This document shows, in pieces, positions 53,510 to 62,977 of a stretch of DNA of 64,000 nucleotides. The notes below the pieces were generated by a model. The model did no database searches. It saw only the letters and a list, made by a program, of their open reading frames with translations, and was not told the DNA's origin. Origin of the DNA: Caulobacter sp. 602-2. Lineage in GTDB: Bacteria; Pseudomonadota; Alphaproteobacteria; Caulobacterales; Caulobacteraceae. The stretch covers positions 186,001 to 250,000 of the forward strand of contig NZ_JAAKGT010000002.1 of NCBI RefSeq assembly GCF_011043625.1. The letters run 5' to 3'. How positions within the stretch are numbered: the first letter of the stretch is position 1; every line of letters begins with the position of its first letter. The translations under genes were made by a program, and so were the position numbers.

Positions 53510-53685
53510 GGCGGCCTCCTTCGGAAAAGCTTGTCCCAAGCCTGCGCGTCCGCGCCTGAACCCTGTGTGAACGGCCCTGTCAGGTAGACGGAGGCCCAAG
53601 GCGCCTTTTTTGTTCACCTTTCTGCGCGATGCTTGTCCTCGAACGTGGCTAGAAGGCCATCGACGCGACGAAGGCGGACCAAGCG

Positions 53686-54156
53686 ATGTCGAGCAACAAC
53701 ACGGCCTACACCCCCGGCGAAGCCCTGCAGGTGCTGTCGTTCGAAGTGGGCGCCCAGACCTACTGCGTGCCGGTCGGCACGGTGCGCGAGATCCGCGGCG
53801 TCACGCCCCCCACCCCGCTGCCCGACGCCCCGCCGCACGTGCGCGGCGTCATCAACCTGCGCGGCCAGGTGATGCCGGTCATCGACCTGTCGGCCCGCCT
53901 CGGCAAGGGTCCCGCCCAGGACGGCCCGCGCCAGGTGATCATCGTCGTCGAGAACGGCCGCGACGTCGCCGGCCTGCTGGTCGACGCGGTGTGCGACAGC
54001 TTCATCGTCGAGGCCAGCCAGATCAGCCCGCCGCCGTCGGTGGGCGACGAAGCCTCGGCCCTGGTCTCGGCCGTGGTCACGACGGAAAGCGCCATGGTGG
54101 TGCTGTTGACCGTCGACGCCATCCTGCCCGAGCGCCCGATCGCCATCGCGGCTTAA
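53686..54156 (+). CDS. cheW: chemotaxis coupling protein CheW
   Basis: 156 residues. An adaptor linking receptors to CheA. Family landmarks are LQVLSFEVGAQTYCVPVGTV, REIRGVTPPTPLPDAPPHVR, GVINLRGQVMPVIDLSARLG and VVENGRDVAGLLVDAV. No other chemotaxis gene is close, so it is an orphan cheW. Its position next to a glycine-zipper gene gives no functional hint. A dispersed palindromic repeat follows. Confidence 0.94.
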   Translation: MSSNNTAYTPGEALQVLSFEVGAQTYCVPVGTVREIRGVTPPTPLPDAPPHVRGVINLRGQVMPVIDLSARLGKGPAQDGPRQVIIVVENGRDVAGLLVDAVCDSFIVEASQISPPPSVGDEASALVSAVVTTESAMVVLLTVDAILPERPIAIAA

Positions 54157-54173
54157 GCCTGCCTGAAATTCCC

Positions 54174-54277
54174 TGCGTCCTTCGAGGCTCCCCTTCGGGT
54201 CGCACCTCAGGATGAGGGACGCATTGCACTTTCCTCCTCATCCTGAGGCGCCCGCGCAGCGGGCCTTAAAGGACGCA
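54174..54277. repeat. palindromic repeat with TGCGTCC ends
   Basis: About 104 bp with inverted ends TGCGTCC and GGACGCA, and an inner CCTCAGGATGAGG facing CCTCATCCTGAGG. It differs from the CCCCCTC-type elements. Similar elements are common between genes in alphaproteobacteria. It lies after cheW and before the alcohol dehydrogenase gene. Confidence 0.8.
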
Positions 54278-54377
54278 CCGAACCGCCACTTCAAACAAAT
54301 GTTTCGATAGCCTCTTCCGCTCGCCCCTCCGCCGGGGCTAGGGTCTGCCGCACAACCATAAAGCGGGAGACGAGCGG

Positions 54378-55481
54378 ATGAGGGCTGCGGTGCTGCGCGA
54401 GGTGGGCAAGCCCCTCGTCATCGAGAACGTGGCCATCGGCAAGCCCGGCCCGCGCGAGGTGCTGATCCGCACCAAGGCCGCCGGCGTCTGCCACTCCGAC
54501 CTGCACTTCGTCGAAGGCTCCTATCCCCATCCCCTGCCCGCCGTGCTGGGCCACGAGAGCGCCGGGATCGTCGAGGCGGTCGGCGACGAGGTTCGCACCG
54601 TCAAGGTCGGCGACCACGTCATCACCTGCCTGTCGGTCTATTGCGGCCACTGCGAGGTCTGCCTCACCGGCCACATGAGCCTGTGCACCAGCTCGGAGAC
54701 CAAGCGGCCCAAGGGCTCGGAGCCGCGCCTCTTCAAGGAAGACCTGAACGCCGGCGGCGGGCGCGGCCCGATGGCCCAGTTCCTGAACCTGTCGTCCTTC
54801 GCCGAGCTGATGCTGGTGCACGAGCACGCCTGCGTGGCCATCCGCAAGGACATGCCCTTCGACCGCGCCGCCCTGATCGGCTGCTCGGTGACCACCGGCA
54901 TCGGGGCGGTGATCCACACGTCCAAGGTCCAGCCGGGCGAGACCGTCGCCGTCATCGGCTGCGGCGGCGTGGGCCTGGCCACCATCAACGGCGCGGCCAT
55001 CGCCGGCGCCGGCCGCATCATCGCCATCGACCGCCAGCCCTCGAAACTGGCCCTGGCCCGCACCTTCGGGGCGACGGACGTGATCGACGCCAATGACGGC
55101 GACGTGGTCAAGCAGGTGCAGGAACTGACCAGCGGCGGCGTGCACCACAGCTTCGAGGCCATAGGCCTGAAGGCCACCGCCGAGCAGTCGTTCAAGATGC
55201 TGCGCCGGGGCGGCACGGCCAACATCATCGGCATGATCCCGGTCGGCACGATGATCGAGCTGCACGGCCCCGACTTCCTGGGCGAGAAGAAGATCCAGGG
55301 CAGCTACATGGGCTCCAACCGCTTCCCGGTCGACATGCCGCGCTTTGTCGACTTCTACATGAACGGCAAACTCAAGCTCGACGAGCTGATCGCCCGCCGC
55401 ATCAAGCTGGAAGACGTCAACGACGCCTTCGAGGAGCTCAAGCGCGGCGAGCTGGCGCGCTCTGTGATCGTGTTCGACTGA
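54378..55481 (+). CDS. zinc-dependent alcohol dehydrogenase
   Basis: 367 residues, medium-chain dehydrogenase/reductase. Catalytic zinc ligands are C38 (GVCHSD), H59-E60 (LGHESAG) and a Cys in LIGCSVTTGIG; structural zinc ligands are C89, C92, C95 and C103 in CGHCEVC and SLC. The NAD site is VAVIGCGGVGLA with D in IIAIDRQPSK, which prefers NAD over NADP. It resembles class III-like enzymes; the substrate (aryl or aliphatic alcohol) is unclear. It stands alone between a repeat and kptA. Confidence 0.92.
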   Translation: MRAAVLREVGKPLVIENVAIGKPGPREVLIRTKAAGVCHSDLHFVEGSYPHPLPAVLGHESAGIVEAVGDEVRTVKVGDHVITCLSVYCGHCEVCLTGHMSLCTSSETKRPKGSEPRLFKEDLNAGGGRGPMAQFLNLSSFAELMLVHEHACVAIRKDMPFDRAALIGCSVTTGIGAVIHTSKVQPGETVAVIGCGGVGLATINGAAIAGAGRIIAIDRQPSKLALARTFGATDVIDANDGDVVKQVQELTSGGVHHSFEAIGLKATAEQSFKMLRRGGTANIIGMIPVGTMIELHGPDFLGEKKIQGSYMGSNRFPVDMPRFVDFYMNGKLKLDELIARRIKLEDVNDAFEELKRGELARSVIVFD

Positions 55482-55529
55482 CGCCCCAATCCTGATGACT
55501 TCCGGTCATGGTCGAGCTAAGGCGCGGCC

Positions 55530-56069
55530 ATGACTGAAACAACGAAGATATCCAAGACCCTGTCCTACTGGCTACGACACGCGCCGGAAGCCGGCGGCCT
55601 GACCCTCGACGCAAACGGCTGGACCGAGGTCGACACCGTGCTGGCCGCCCTGGCCCGCGAGGGCCTGCCCGCCGACTGGGACGCCCTGCTCACCGTCGTC
55701 GAAACCAACGACAAGCAACGCTTCGAGCTGTCGGCCGACGGCGAGCGCATCCGCGCGCGCCAGGGCCACTCCGTTTCGGTGGAAGGCGACTGGACCGCCG
55801 CCACCCCGCCCGACGTGCTGTGGCACGGCACGGTCGAGCGCTTCCTCGACGCGATCCTGGCCGAGGGCCTCAAGCCCATGGCCCGCCACCACGTCCACCT
55901 GTCGCCCGACCAGGAGACCGCGCGGCGCGTGGCCGCCCGGCGCGGCAAGCCGGTGATCCTGGAGGTCGCGGCCGGACGGCTGGCCGCGCAGGGACAGGCT
56001 TTCTTCGTCACCGGCAACGGCGTGTGGCTGACGCAGGCCGTCGCGCCGGGCGCGCTGAAGCGGACTTAA
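55530..56069 (+). CDS. kptA: RNA 2'-phosphotransferase KptA
   Basis: 179 residues. It removes an internal RNA 2'-phosphate with NAD+, giving ADP-ribose 1'',2''-cyclic phosphate. Landmarks are KTLSYWLRHAPE with the catalytic Arg, RIRARQGHSVSVE, VLWHGTVERFLDAIL and the HVHLSPD strand. In eukaryotes Tpt1 completes tRNA splicing; in bacteria without that pathway the role is uncertain, and repair of 2'-phosphates is one idea. It is convergent with the EamA gene, overlapping by 4 nt. Confidence 0.95.
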   Translation: MTETTKISKTLSYWLRHAPEAGGLTLDANGWTEVDTVLAALAREGLPADWDALLTVVETNDKQRFELSADGERIRARQGHSVSVEGDWTAATPPDVLWHGTVERFLDAILAEGLKPMARHHVHLSPDQETARRVAARRGKPVILEVAAGRLAAQGQAFFVTGNGVWLTQAVAPGALKRT

Positions 56070-57013
56070 GCCGCCTTCTTCCGCCCCGCCCGCGTCACCA
56101 GGAAGATGCCGGCGCAGACCAGCGCCAGGGCGGCGGCGTTCTTCCAGGCCAGCACCGGCTCGTGCAGGAACAGGGCCGACAGCAGCACCCCGAACACCGG
56201 GATCAGGAAGTTGAACACCGCCAGCATGCCCACCGGGTTGTGCTTCATGAGCAGGCTCCACAGGGCGAAGGCGGCCGCCGACAGGCCGGCCATGTAGGCC
56301 AGCAGCGCCAGCGAGCGGATGTCGAAACCTTCCAGCCGGCCGCCGAACGCGAAGCCGATCCCCAGCAGGGCCGCGCCGCCGATGGCCAGCTGCCAGCCGG
56401 TCATGACCATGGCGTCCATCTTCTGCGAGATGGTCTTGCCCCAGATCGAGGCCGCCGCCAGCACGAAGGCGGCGATGACCACGAAGCCCTCGCCCAGCAG
56501 GGTGAACTCGAAATCCAGGCCCCCAAAGCCACTTGGGCCCCCCAGGTTCACCGCCAGCACGCCCAGGAAGCCAAGCAGGCAGCCCAGCGCCTTGCGCGGG
56601 GTCAGACGGTCGTTGGCGTAGAGGAAGTGGGCCAGGATCACGCCGAAGAAGGCGCCCGTGGAGTTCATGATCGACGACTTCACGCCGGTCGCGTGCGCCA
56701 GGCCGATGTAGAAGAACACGTATTGCACCGTGGTCTGGACGATCCCCAGGGCCAGCACCTTGGGGGCCTGGTCGCGCGGCGGAACCAGCGGCTTGCGCGA
56801 CAGGCCGGCCAGCACCAGCAGGATCACCCCCGCGGCCAGGAAGCGCCAGCCGGCGAACAGCATCTGGGCGGCGGTGTCGGTCTTGGCCACGTGCAGCAGG
56901 GCGTAGCCGGCCTTCACCGCCGGAAAGGCGCTGCCCCACAGCAGGCAGCACATCACCGCCATGCCGATGACGAAGCGGCGGTCGCTGTAGAGGTCGGCGC
57001 GGGGGGAAGTCAC
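56066..57013 (-). CDS. EamA/DMT-superfamily transporter
   Basis: 315 residues with ten predicted transmembrane helices in two EamA repeats: GMAVMCCLLWGSAFPAVKAG starts the first and AAASIWGKTISQ the second. It ends with a basic RAGRKKAA tail. The family exports metabolites or amino acids; the substrate is unknown. It starts at GTG 57013. The end overlaps kptA on the opposite strand by 4 nt. Confidence 0.9.
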   Translation of the reverse strand: MTSPRADLYSDRRFVIGMAVMCCLLWGSAFPAVKAGYALLHVAKTDTAAQMLFAGWRFLAAGVILLVLAGLSRKPLVPPRDQAPKVLALGIVQTTVQYVFFYIGLAHATGVKSSIMNSTGAFFGVILAHFLYANDRLTPRKALGCLLGFLGVLAVNLGGPSGFGGLDFEFTLLGEGFVVIAAFVLAAASIWGKTISQKMDAMVMTGWQLAIGGAALLGIGFAFGGRLEGFDIRSLALLAYMAGLSAAAFALWSLLMKHNPVGMLAVFNFLIPVFGVLLSALFLHEPVLAWKNAAALALVCAGIFLVTRAGRKKAA

Positions 57014-57187
57014 GAAGGCGGCCTTGTCGAAAAAAGCATCGCCGCCCCGCGGGAAGGCGGAGCGGCGATCATGTCTGCGCCCAGCTTCTAGGCTCCTCGC
57101 CGCCGGGCTTCAACCGCGCGCGCCAACTGTCACGAGACCGCCAGACGCGCCGTGCTACCGGCGGCAAAGCAAACGGGGGGATTCGCC

Positions 57188-59278
57188 TTGCCTGACATCG
57201 ATCGCCGCGGCCTGCTGCTGGGCGGCGCGGCCGCCGGCGCCCTGCCCGCCTTCCTGGCCTCGACCCTGGCCCGCGCCGCCGCGATCGACGCCGACGTCCG
57301 CACGGGCACGATCAACGACGTGCAGCACGTGGTGATCCTGATGCAGGAGAACCGCAGCTTCGACCACTATTTCGGAACCCTGGCCGGCGTGCGCGGCTTT
57401 GGCGACCGCTTCCCGGTCCCGGCGCGCGACGCGGCTGGGCGCAAGGACGGCACGGTGTTCCTGCAGGCCTACGGCCAGGCGGGCGGCCCCGACCTGATCG
57501 CGCCTTTCCCGCTGAACACCGCCCAGACCTTCGCCCACATGCGGGTGGAAGGCACGCCGCACGGCTGGGCCGACGCGCAAGACGCCTGGGACGAGGGCCG
57601 CATGGACCGCTGGCCGGCGGCCAAGCATCCCCATTCGATGGGCTTCTTCACGCGGGCCGACATCCCGTTCCAGCACGCCCTGGCCGACGGCTTCACGCTC
57701 TGCGACGCCTATCACTGCTCGACCCAGACCGGCACCAACACCAACCGCCTGTTCCTGTGGACCGGAACCAACGACGGCCTCGGCGAGGCGGGCGGACCGT
57801 CGATCTCGAACTCGCACGACGACCTGCCCGAGAAAGGCGGCGCGCCCGAGTCCTACCGCTGGACCACCTATCCCGAACGGCTGCTGAAGGCCGGGGTCGG
57901 CTGGCGCATCTACCAGGACATGGCCGACAACTTCACCGACAACCCGCTGGCCGGGTTCAAAGCCTACCGCGACGCCCATGCCGGCGCGCCGGGATCGGAA
58001 GGGCGTCTCAAGGACCTGGCCCTGTCGACCTGGCATCTGGACGGACTGCGCCAGGACGTTCTGGCCGGCCGCCTGCCCCAGGTCTCGTGGATCATCGCCC
58101 CGGCCGCCGATTCCGAGCATCCGGGTCCGTCCAGCCCCGCCCAGGGCGCGCACTACATCGCCCGGGTGATCGAGACCCTGACCCTTGATCCCGCGACCTG
58201 GGCGCGGACGGCGCTGCTGGTGATGTTCGACGAGAACGACGGCTTCTTCGATCACGCGCCCCCGCCGGCCCCGCCGTCGCGCGACGCCGCCGGCAGGGCG
58301 CTGGGCGGCTCTACAGTCGACACGGCCGGCGAGTATCACCTCGTGCGCAATCCGACCGAGGCCAAGGCCGAGCGCGACCACCTGATGGGCCGCCCCTACG
58401 GCCTGGGCCCGCGCGTGCCGATGTACGTGATCTCGCCCTGGAGCCGCGGCGGCTTCGTCAACAGCCAGGTCTTCGACCACACCTCGGTGATCCGCTTCCT
58501 GGAAGCGCGGTTCGGCGTGGCCGAGCCCAACATCTCGCCCTGGCGACGGGCGGTGTGCGGCGACCTGACCTCGTGCTTCGACTTCAAGACCCCGAACCAT
58601 CGGCCCCAAGCCTCACTTCCGCCAACGGCCGAAACCGCTCGCCGGGCCGCCGCCCTCAAGCAGACCACCACCCCGCCGACCCCGACGACGCCCGTCGCCC
58701 CGGTCCAGGCCCGGGGCGAGCGGCCTTCCCGCGCCCTGCCCTACCGGTTCGAGATCGGCGCGAGCATCAAGGATGGCGCGATCGCCCTGGAGTTCGCCAA
58801 CTTGGGCCAAGCGGGCGCGGTGCTGCACGTCTATGACCGGCTGCGACTGGACCAGCCCTCGCGGCGCTACACGCTCGGCGCGGGCGGACGTCTCGCGGAC
58901 GCCTGGCCGGCCGGCGGCTACGACCTGTGGCTGCTGGGCCCGAACGGTTTTCACCGCGGCTTCGCCGGCGATCCGGCTGATGGACTGGAACTGGCGATCG
59001 CTCCGGCCCTCGATGGCCGCTCGGTCACGACGCGCCTGACCAACGCCGGACCGAAAGCGCGCACCGTGACGATCGAAGCCGCTCTAGGCGAGACCTGGCG
59101 TATGACCTTGAAGGCGGGCGAGACCCGCGCCCGCGACTGGAAAACCGATCGCGGCTGGTACGACCTGTCGGCCCACTGCGGGGAAGCCCCCGCCTGGCGC
59201 CGCCGCGCGGCCGGGCGCGTCGAAACGGGCAAGGACTCGGTCAGCGATCCGTTGATGGGCGGGCCGGCGAGGTTCTGA
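57188..59278 (+). CDS. phosphocholine-specific phospholipase C, Tat-exported
   Basis: 696 residues. It hydrolyses phosphatidylcholine-type lipids outside the cytoplasm. A Tat signal (IDRRGLLLGGAAAGALPAFL) leads to the phosphoesterase domain: HVVILMQENRSFDHYFGTL, TQTGTNTNRLFLWTG, LVMFDENDGFFDHAPPP and YVISPWSRGGFVNSQVFDHT. C-terminal PLC-type beta domains follow from about residue 520. TTG 57188 is proposed as the start because GGGGGG lies 9-14 nt upstream and the Tat motif is then terminal; GTG 57152 is an alternative. Its release of choline phosphate may matter in phosphate or lipid scavenging. Confidence 0.92.
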   Translation: MPDIDRRGLLLGGAAAGALPAFLASTLARAAAIDADVRTGTINDVQHVVILMQENRSFDHYFGTLAGVRGFGDRFPVPARDAAGRKDGTVFLQAYGQAGGPDLIAPFPLNTAQTFAHMRVEGTPHGWADAQDAWDEGRMDRWPAAKHPHSMGFFTRADIPFQHALADGFTLCDAYHCSTQTGTNTNRLFLWTGTNDGLGEAGGPSISNSHDDLPEKGGAPESYRWTTYPERLLKAGVGWRIYQDMADNFTDNPLAGFKAYRDAHAGAPGSEGRLKDLALSTWHLDGLRQDVLAGRLPQVSWIIAPAADSEHPGPSSPAQGAHYIARVIETLTLDPATWARTALLVMFDENDGFFDHAPPPAPPSRDAAGRALGGSTVDTAGEYHLVRNPTEAKAERDHLMGRPYGLGPRVPMYVISPWSRGGFVNSQVFDHTSVIRFLEARFGVAEPNISPWRRAVCGDLTSCFDFKTPNHRPQASLPPTAETARRAAALKQTTTPPTPTTPVAPVQARGERPSRALPYRFEIGASIKDGAIALEFANLGQAGAVLHVYDRLRLDQPSRRYTLGAGGRLADAWPAGGYDLWLLGPNGFHRGFAGDPADGLELAIAPALDGRSVTTRLTNAGPKARTVTIEAALGETWRMTLKAGETRARDWKTDRGWYDLSAHCGEAPAWRRRAAGRVETGKDSVSDPLMGGPARF

Positions 59279-59282
59279 GTTT

Positions 59283-59303
59283 CCCTCTCTCAAAGAGAGA
59301 GGG
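59283..59303. terminator. short perfect hairpin between convergent genes
   Basis: CCCTCTCTC and GAGAGAGGG form a 9-bp stem with a 3-nt loop, 5 bp after the phospholipase stop and 5 bp before the M23 stop. It may help end both transcripts, but there is no long T-run. Confidence 0.5.
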
Positions 59304-59308
59304 TTCAG

Positions 59309-60721
59309 TTAGCGCAGCCGGCTCGTATTCGGCGACTTCAGCTCGGCAAGGGCCAGGCGCGGGGTGTCCTTGCTGGAAGCGGTCGCGTTCGAGGCCTGGG
59401 CGTAGTTGCTGTCTTCGCGGCCGGCCTGGGCCAGCAGGGTGTCGACGCGCGCCTTCTTGGCCTTGAAGGCCGCCAGTTCGCCGCCCGACAGCACCGTGCC
59501 CTGCGGCACCTTGGCGCCGATCGGGTTGACGCGCTGGCCGTTCAGCCAGACTTCGTAGTGCAGGTGCGGACCGGTCGACATGCCGGTCGAGCCGACATAG
59601 GCCACGACCTGGCCCTGCGAGACGCGCATGCCTGGGCGGATGCCCTTGGCGTAGCGCGAGATGTGGGCGTAGCCGGTGTCCCAGTTGCCGGCGTGGCGGA
59701 TGCGCAGCCAGTTGCCGTAGCCGGCCCAGCGTTTGGCCTCCAGCACCACCCCGTCGCCGGCGGCGAGGATGGGGGTGCCGGTGCCGGCGCCGAAGTCGAC
59801 GCCCTTGTGGCCGCGGGCGTAGCCCAGGATCGGGTGGCGGCGCATGCCGAAGGTCGAGGTGATGCGGGCCCCGTCGACCGGCGTGCGCAGCAGGAAGCCT
59901 TTGATGTTCTTGCCGCTCTCGTCGAAGAACTGGGTCTTGCCGTCGCGCTCGAAGGCGTAGAAGCGCTGGCCCTTGACCTCGGCGTACTCCAGGTCGCCGG
60001 CCTCGATGGTGCGGCCGCTCTCGGTGACCTTGCGATCGAACACCAGGCAGAACTGGTCGCCGTCCTTGATGTCGCGCGAGAAGTCGATCTTGTGCGAGAA
60101 CAGCTTGGCGGCCTGGCTGATGACGGCCGGGCTGCCGCCGACGGCAGCCACGCTCTCGTAGAACGAACCGTTCATGGCCCCGCACGAGACCTTGGTCTCG
60201 TCGCGGACCTCTTCCTCGATCTCGCGCAGCTTCAGCGCGCCGTCGAAGGTGCGCGACACGGTGACGGTCGAGGACGGGCTGGTGCGCATCGACAGGCCGA
60301 CAAGGCGGGCCGGGCCGCGGTCGTTGTCGCGGCGGCGGGCGATCGCGGCCTCGAAGGCCATGCCGGCCTTGATGTTGACCGTGTCCATGGCGCTCTGCAG
60401 CGTGCTGACCACCTGGCTGGCCTCGTCGGCGCCGACGCCGGAACGCTGCACTGCGCCCTGCAGGGTCTCGCCGGGGCGGACCTTGACGGAAACGGTCTCG
60501 GGACGGTCGAAGCCGGGCTGGGCCTCGGCTTGGGCGAAGGCGACATGCTGCAGGGCCACCATGGCGGCGGCGTCCAGCGGCGCATGGGCGGCCACCACGG
60601 TCGACGGGGCGTCGCCCGCCGTCAGCTTCCAGCCCAGGGCCAAGGCGGCTAGGCCGGCGACGGCGGTGAACAGCCGCGGCGCGAGACGCAACGTCGGGCG
60701 TCGCGGATCAAATTCCTGCAT
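59309..60721 (-). CDS. M23 family peptidoglycan endopeptidase, membrane-anchored
   Basis: 470 residues: one N-terminal helix (LFTAVAGLAALALGWKLTA), a LysM/OapA-like region (SVKVRPGETLQGAVQRSGVG), a domain with KVTESGRTIEAGDLEYAEVK, and a C-terminal M23 peptidase with HKGVDFGAGTGTPILAAGDG and GPHLHYEVWLNGQRVNP zinc motifs. It cuts peptide cross-bridges during growth or division. GGGGGACCG precedes ATG 60721. A TTAACC half-site at about 60869-60874 lies upstream, and ctrA is the next gene on this strand, so cell-cycle control is possible. Confidence 0.93.
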   Translation of the reverse strand: MQEFDPRRPTLRLAPRLFTAVAGLAALALGWKLTAGDAPSTVVAAHAPLDAAAMVALQHVAFAQAEAQPGFDRPETVSVKVRPGETLQGAVQRSGVGADEASQVVSTLQSAMDTVNIKAGMAFEAAIARRRDNDRGPARLVGLSMRTSPSSTVTVSRTFDGALKLREIEEEVRDETKVSCGAMNGSFYESVAAVGGSPAVISQAAKLFSHKIDFSRDIKDGDQFCLVFDRKVTESGRTIEAGDLEYAEVKGQRFYAFERDGKTQFFDESGKNIKGFLLRTPVDGARITSTFGMRRHPILGYARGHKGVDFGAGTGTPILAAGDGVVLEAKRWAGYGNWLRIRHAGNWDTGYAHISRYAKGIRPGMRVSQGQVVAYVGSTGMSTGPHLHYEVWLNGQRVNPIGAKVPQGTVLSGGELAAFKAKKARVDTLLAQAGREDSNYAQASNATASSKDTPRLALAELKSPNTSRLR

Positions 60722-60905
60722 CGGTCCCCCGTTCGGTAGCGATGCCGTTTTCGTACAGAAACGGCACGGCCGGGAAGCCCCCCAGCAATCGTCGGGCCGG
60801 AACATGACGGCGCGAGGGCCGCCGATCAAGGACTATCCGGTGCTTTGGACCTTTTGTCACGGATATGGTTAACCCGTTGGCGGGGCACGGGAAACGCGAA
60901 CGCGC

Positions 60906-60937
60906 AAAGAAAAACGCCCGCTGCGAGCAGCGGGCGT
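60906..60937 (-). terminator. rho-independent terminator of ctrA
   Basis: On the minus strand ACGCCCGCTG and CAGCGGGCGT form a 10-bp stem with a 4-nt loop followed by TTTTCTTT, 37 bp after the ctrA stop. Confidence 0.9.
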
Positions 60938-60973
60938 CTTCTGTCGAATTTCGGGTTTCGCGCGGGCGAAAAA

Positions 60974-61669
<696 letters not shown>

Positions 61670-61755
61670 GAAACCCTCCCCGCCCTGAGGCGGCGCTTAT
61701 TCGACAGCTAGGCGGACAACCGCCGGTGAAACCCGTCCACCAGTCTGGCGGACAG

Positions 61756-61774
61756 TTAATTTAAGACTGGTTAA
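61756..61774 (-). promoter_or_regulatory. TTAA cluster, candidate CtrA autoregulatory site
   Basis: On the minus strand, TTAACCAGTCTTAAATTAA contains three TTAA tetramers about 90 bp upstream of the ctrA start. The spacings (6 and 1 bp, or 11 between the outer two) deviate from N7, so binding would have to tolerate this. Confidence 0.5.
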
Positions 61775-61815
61775 TGGTGAACGCGTCGTCTGGCGAAATG
61801 GTTAATATGATTTGC

Positions 61816-61820
61816 GAATC
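61816..61820. promoter_or_regulatory. GAnTC (CcrM) site in the ctrA promoter
   Basis: GAATC, the only GAnTC I found in the 406-bp ctrA upstream region. Its position, about 150 bp before the start codon, suits methylation-dependent control of the distal promoter. Confidence 0.65.
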
Positions 61821-62075
61821 GGGTGCAAGCGCCCAGAAAACCGTTGCGCACATTGGCCGCAGGCGGTTTGCAAGCTCTGCCTTGGCATGGTGAAAAGCCA
61901 GCAAACCCAAGGGTTAACAGGGGATCGGACGCCGTTACCGCGTTAAGAAGCCTCAAGGCGCCGTTCGTCTTTAGGGCGAGATTGCGGCGTTCTGTCGCGA
62001 GAATTTCCCACCCATTTTTTCGCCTTCCGCGTGCGGGCCGCGTGGGACCGAAAGCTTGAGCGGGCGATCTCCGCG

Positions 62076-62861
62076 TCACCCGGTCGCGGCCGATTCCCCG
62101 TCCGTCAGCCAGCCGGCCGCCCGCAGGCGGGCCACCGAGGCCCGGGCGATGGGCGCAGCCTCGCCGTCGACCAGCCGCAGGCGCAGGTTGCGGCCGTCAC
62201 GCTCGACCCCGACGACGGCCCGCCGCGCCACCCACCACGAGCGGTGCACCTGCAGGCCGTCCAGGCCCGACAGTCCCGCCAGCACCCGCGCCAGCGGCCC
62301 GGCCTCCAGGCGCGAGCCGGTCTGCGTGCAGACCCGGACGTAATGGTCTTCCATCTTCAGATAGAGGACGCTCGAGGAGACCAATGACGGTTCGGCCGCC
62401 GGACCGGCGATCACCGGGACCACGCGCGCGGCCTGCAGGCGGGCGCGCAGCCAGGTGAAGCCGGCCGCGATCGGGGCCGAAATCGCCAGGCACTGGCCGT
62501 ACCAGTCCAGCGGCGACAGGCGCTTGAGGAACGGCCACAGGCTCGTGGCCAGCGGCGCCACGATCGCCGTCTGCAGGCCGCAACCGACCAGGATCGCGCC
62601 GCCGACCATCACCCAGGCCGGGACCTTCAGTCGCTCGGCTCCGGCGATCGCCAGGCGGATCGAAAGGCCGAAGATAACGATGCCGGCCCAGAAACAGCCC
62701 GTCCAATAGAACGCGCGCACGAGGACCGAGCCGTTGAAGTAGCTGCCGAACGGCCCGACCACGCCCAGGAACACCCCCACCGCCGTGGCGACGGAAAGGT
62801 CGATCGCCCATTCGCGGGCGGTTCCCAGGACAGGAGGCCTGATGGGGCCGGAGACGCTCAT
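62076..62861 (-). CDS. membrane-anchored LytTR transcriptional regulator
   Basis: 261 residues. Four hydrophobic segments occupy the N-terminal 150 residues (for example LSVATAVGVFLGVVGPFGSY and WAGIVIFGLSIRLAIAGA). A LytTR DNA-binding domain follows, with SSVLYLKMEDHYVRVCTQTG, GLDGLQVHRSWWVARRAV and GRNLRLRLVDGEAAPIARA. It has no receiver domain, so it may sense a membrane or small-molecule cue directly. ATG 62861 was chosen because the upstream codons look non-coding. It is divergent from the hydrolase at 62978 and may regulate it. Confidence 0.88.
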   Translation of the reverse strand: MSVSGPIRPPVLGTAREWAIDLSVATAVGVFLGVVGPFGSYFNGSVLVRAFYWTGCFWAGIVIFGLSIRLAIAGAERLKVPAWVMVGGAILVGCGLQTAIVAPLATSLWPFLKRLSPLDWYGQCLAISAPIAAGFTWLRARLQAARVVPVIAGPAAEPSLVSSSVLYLKMEDHYVRVCTQTGSRLEAGPLARVLAGLSGLDGLQVHRSWWVARRAVVGVERDGRNLRLRLVDGEAAPIARASVARLRAAGWLTDGESAATG

Positions 62862-62977
62862 GGCCGATCTATAGCGCCGTTCGCCGTTTCGCGAACCCGT
62901 TCGCCCGTTCACGCACGAGGCGTGGCGGCGCAAGGCTTTCGGCCACATCGAAGGAGCATCGACAACCGGAGCCGACG

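Larger units (their letters stand above)
61670..62075 (-). promoter_or_regulatory. ctrA promoter region (406 bp)
   Basis: This gap has no ORF that I would support. It holds three TTAA half-sites at 61756, 61761 and 61771, two of them 6 bp apart (consensus spacing is 7), more at 61802, 61913 and 61942, and one GAnTC site at 61816-61820. In C. vibrioides, ctrA has a weak P1 promoter silenced by GAnTC methylation and a stronger autoregulated P2; this arrangement fits that scheme, though promoter boxes cannot be fixed by eye. Confidence 0.7.

Noticed and set aside
62076..62948. Longer LytTR protein starting at 62948
   Set aside because: The added residues are Arg/Cys-rich, overlap the divergent promoter region and precede the normal membrane domain.
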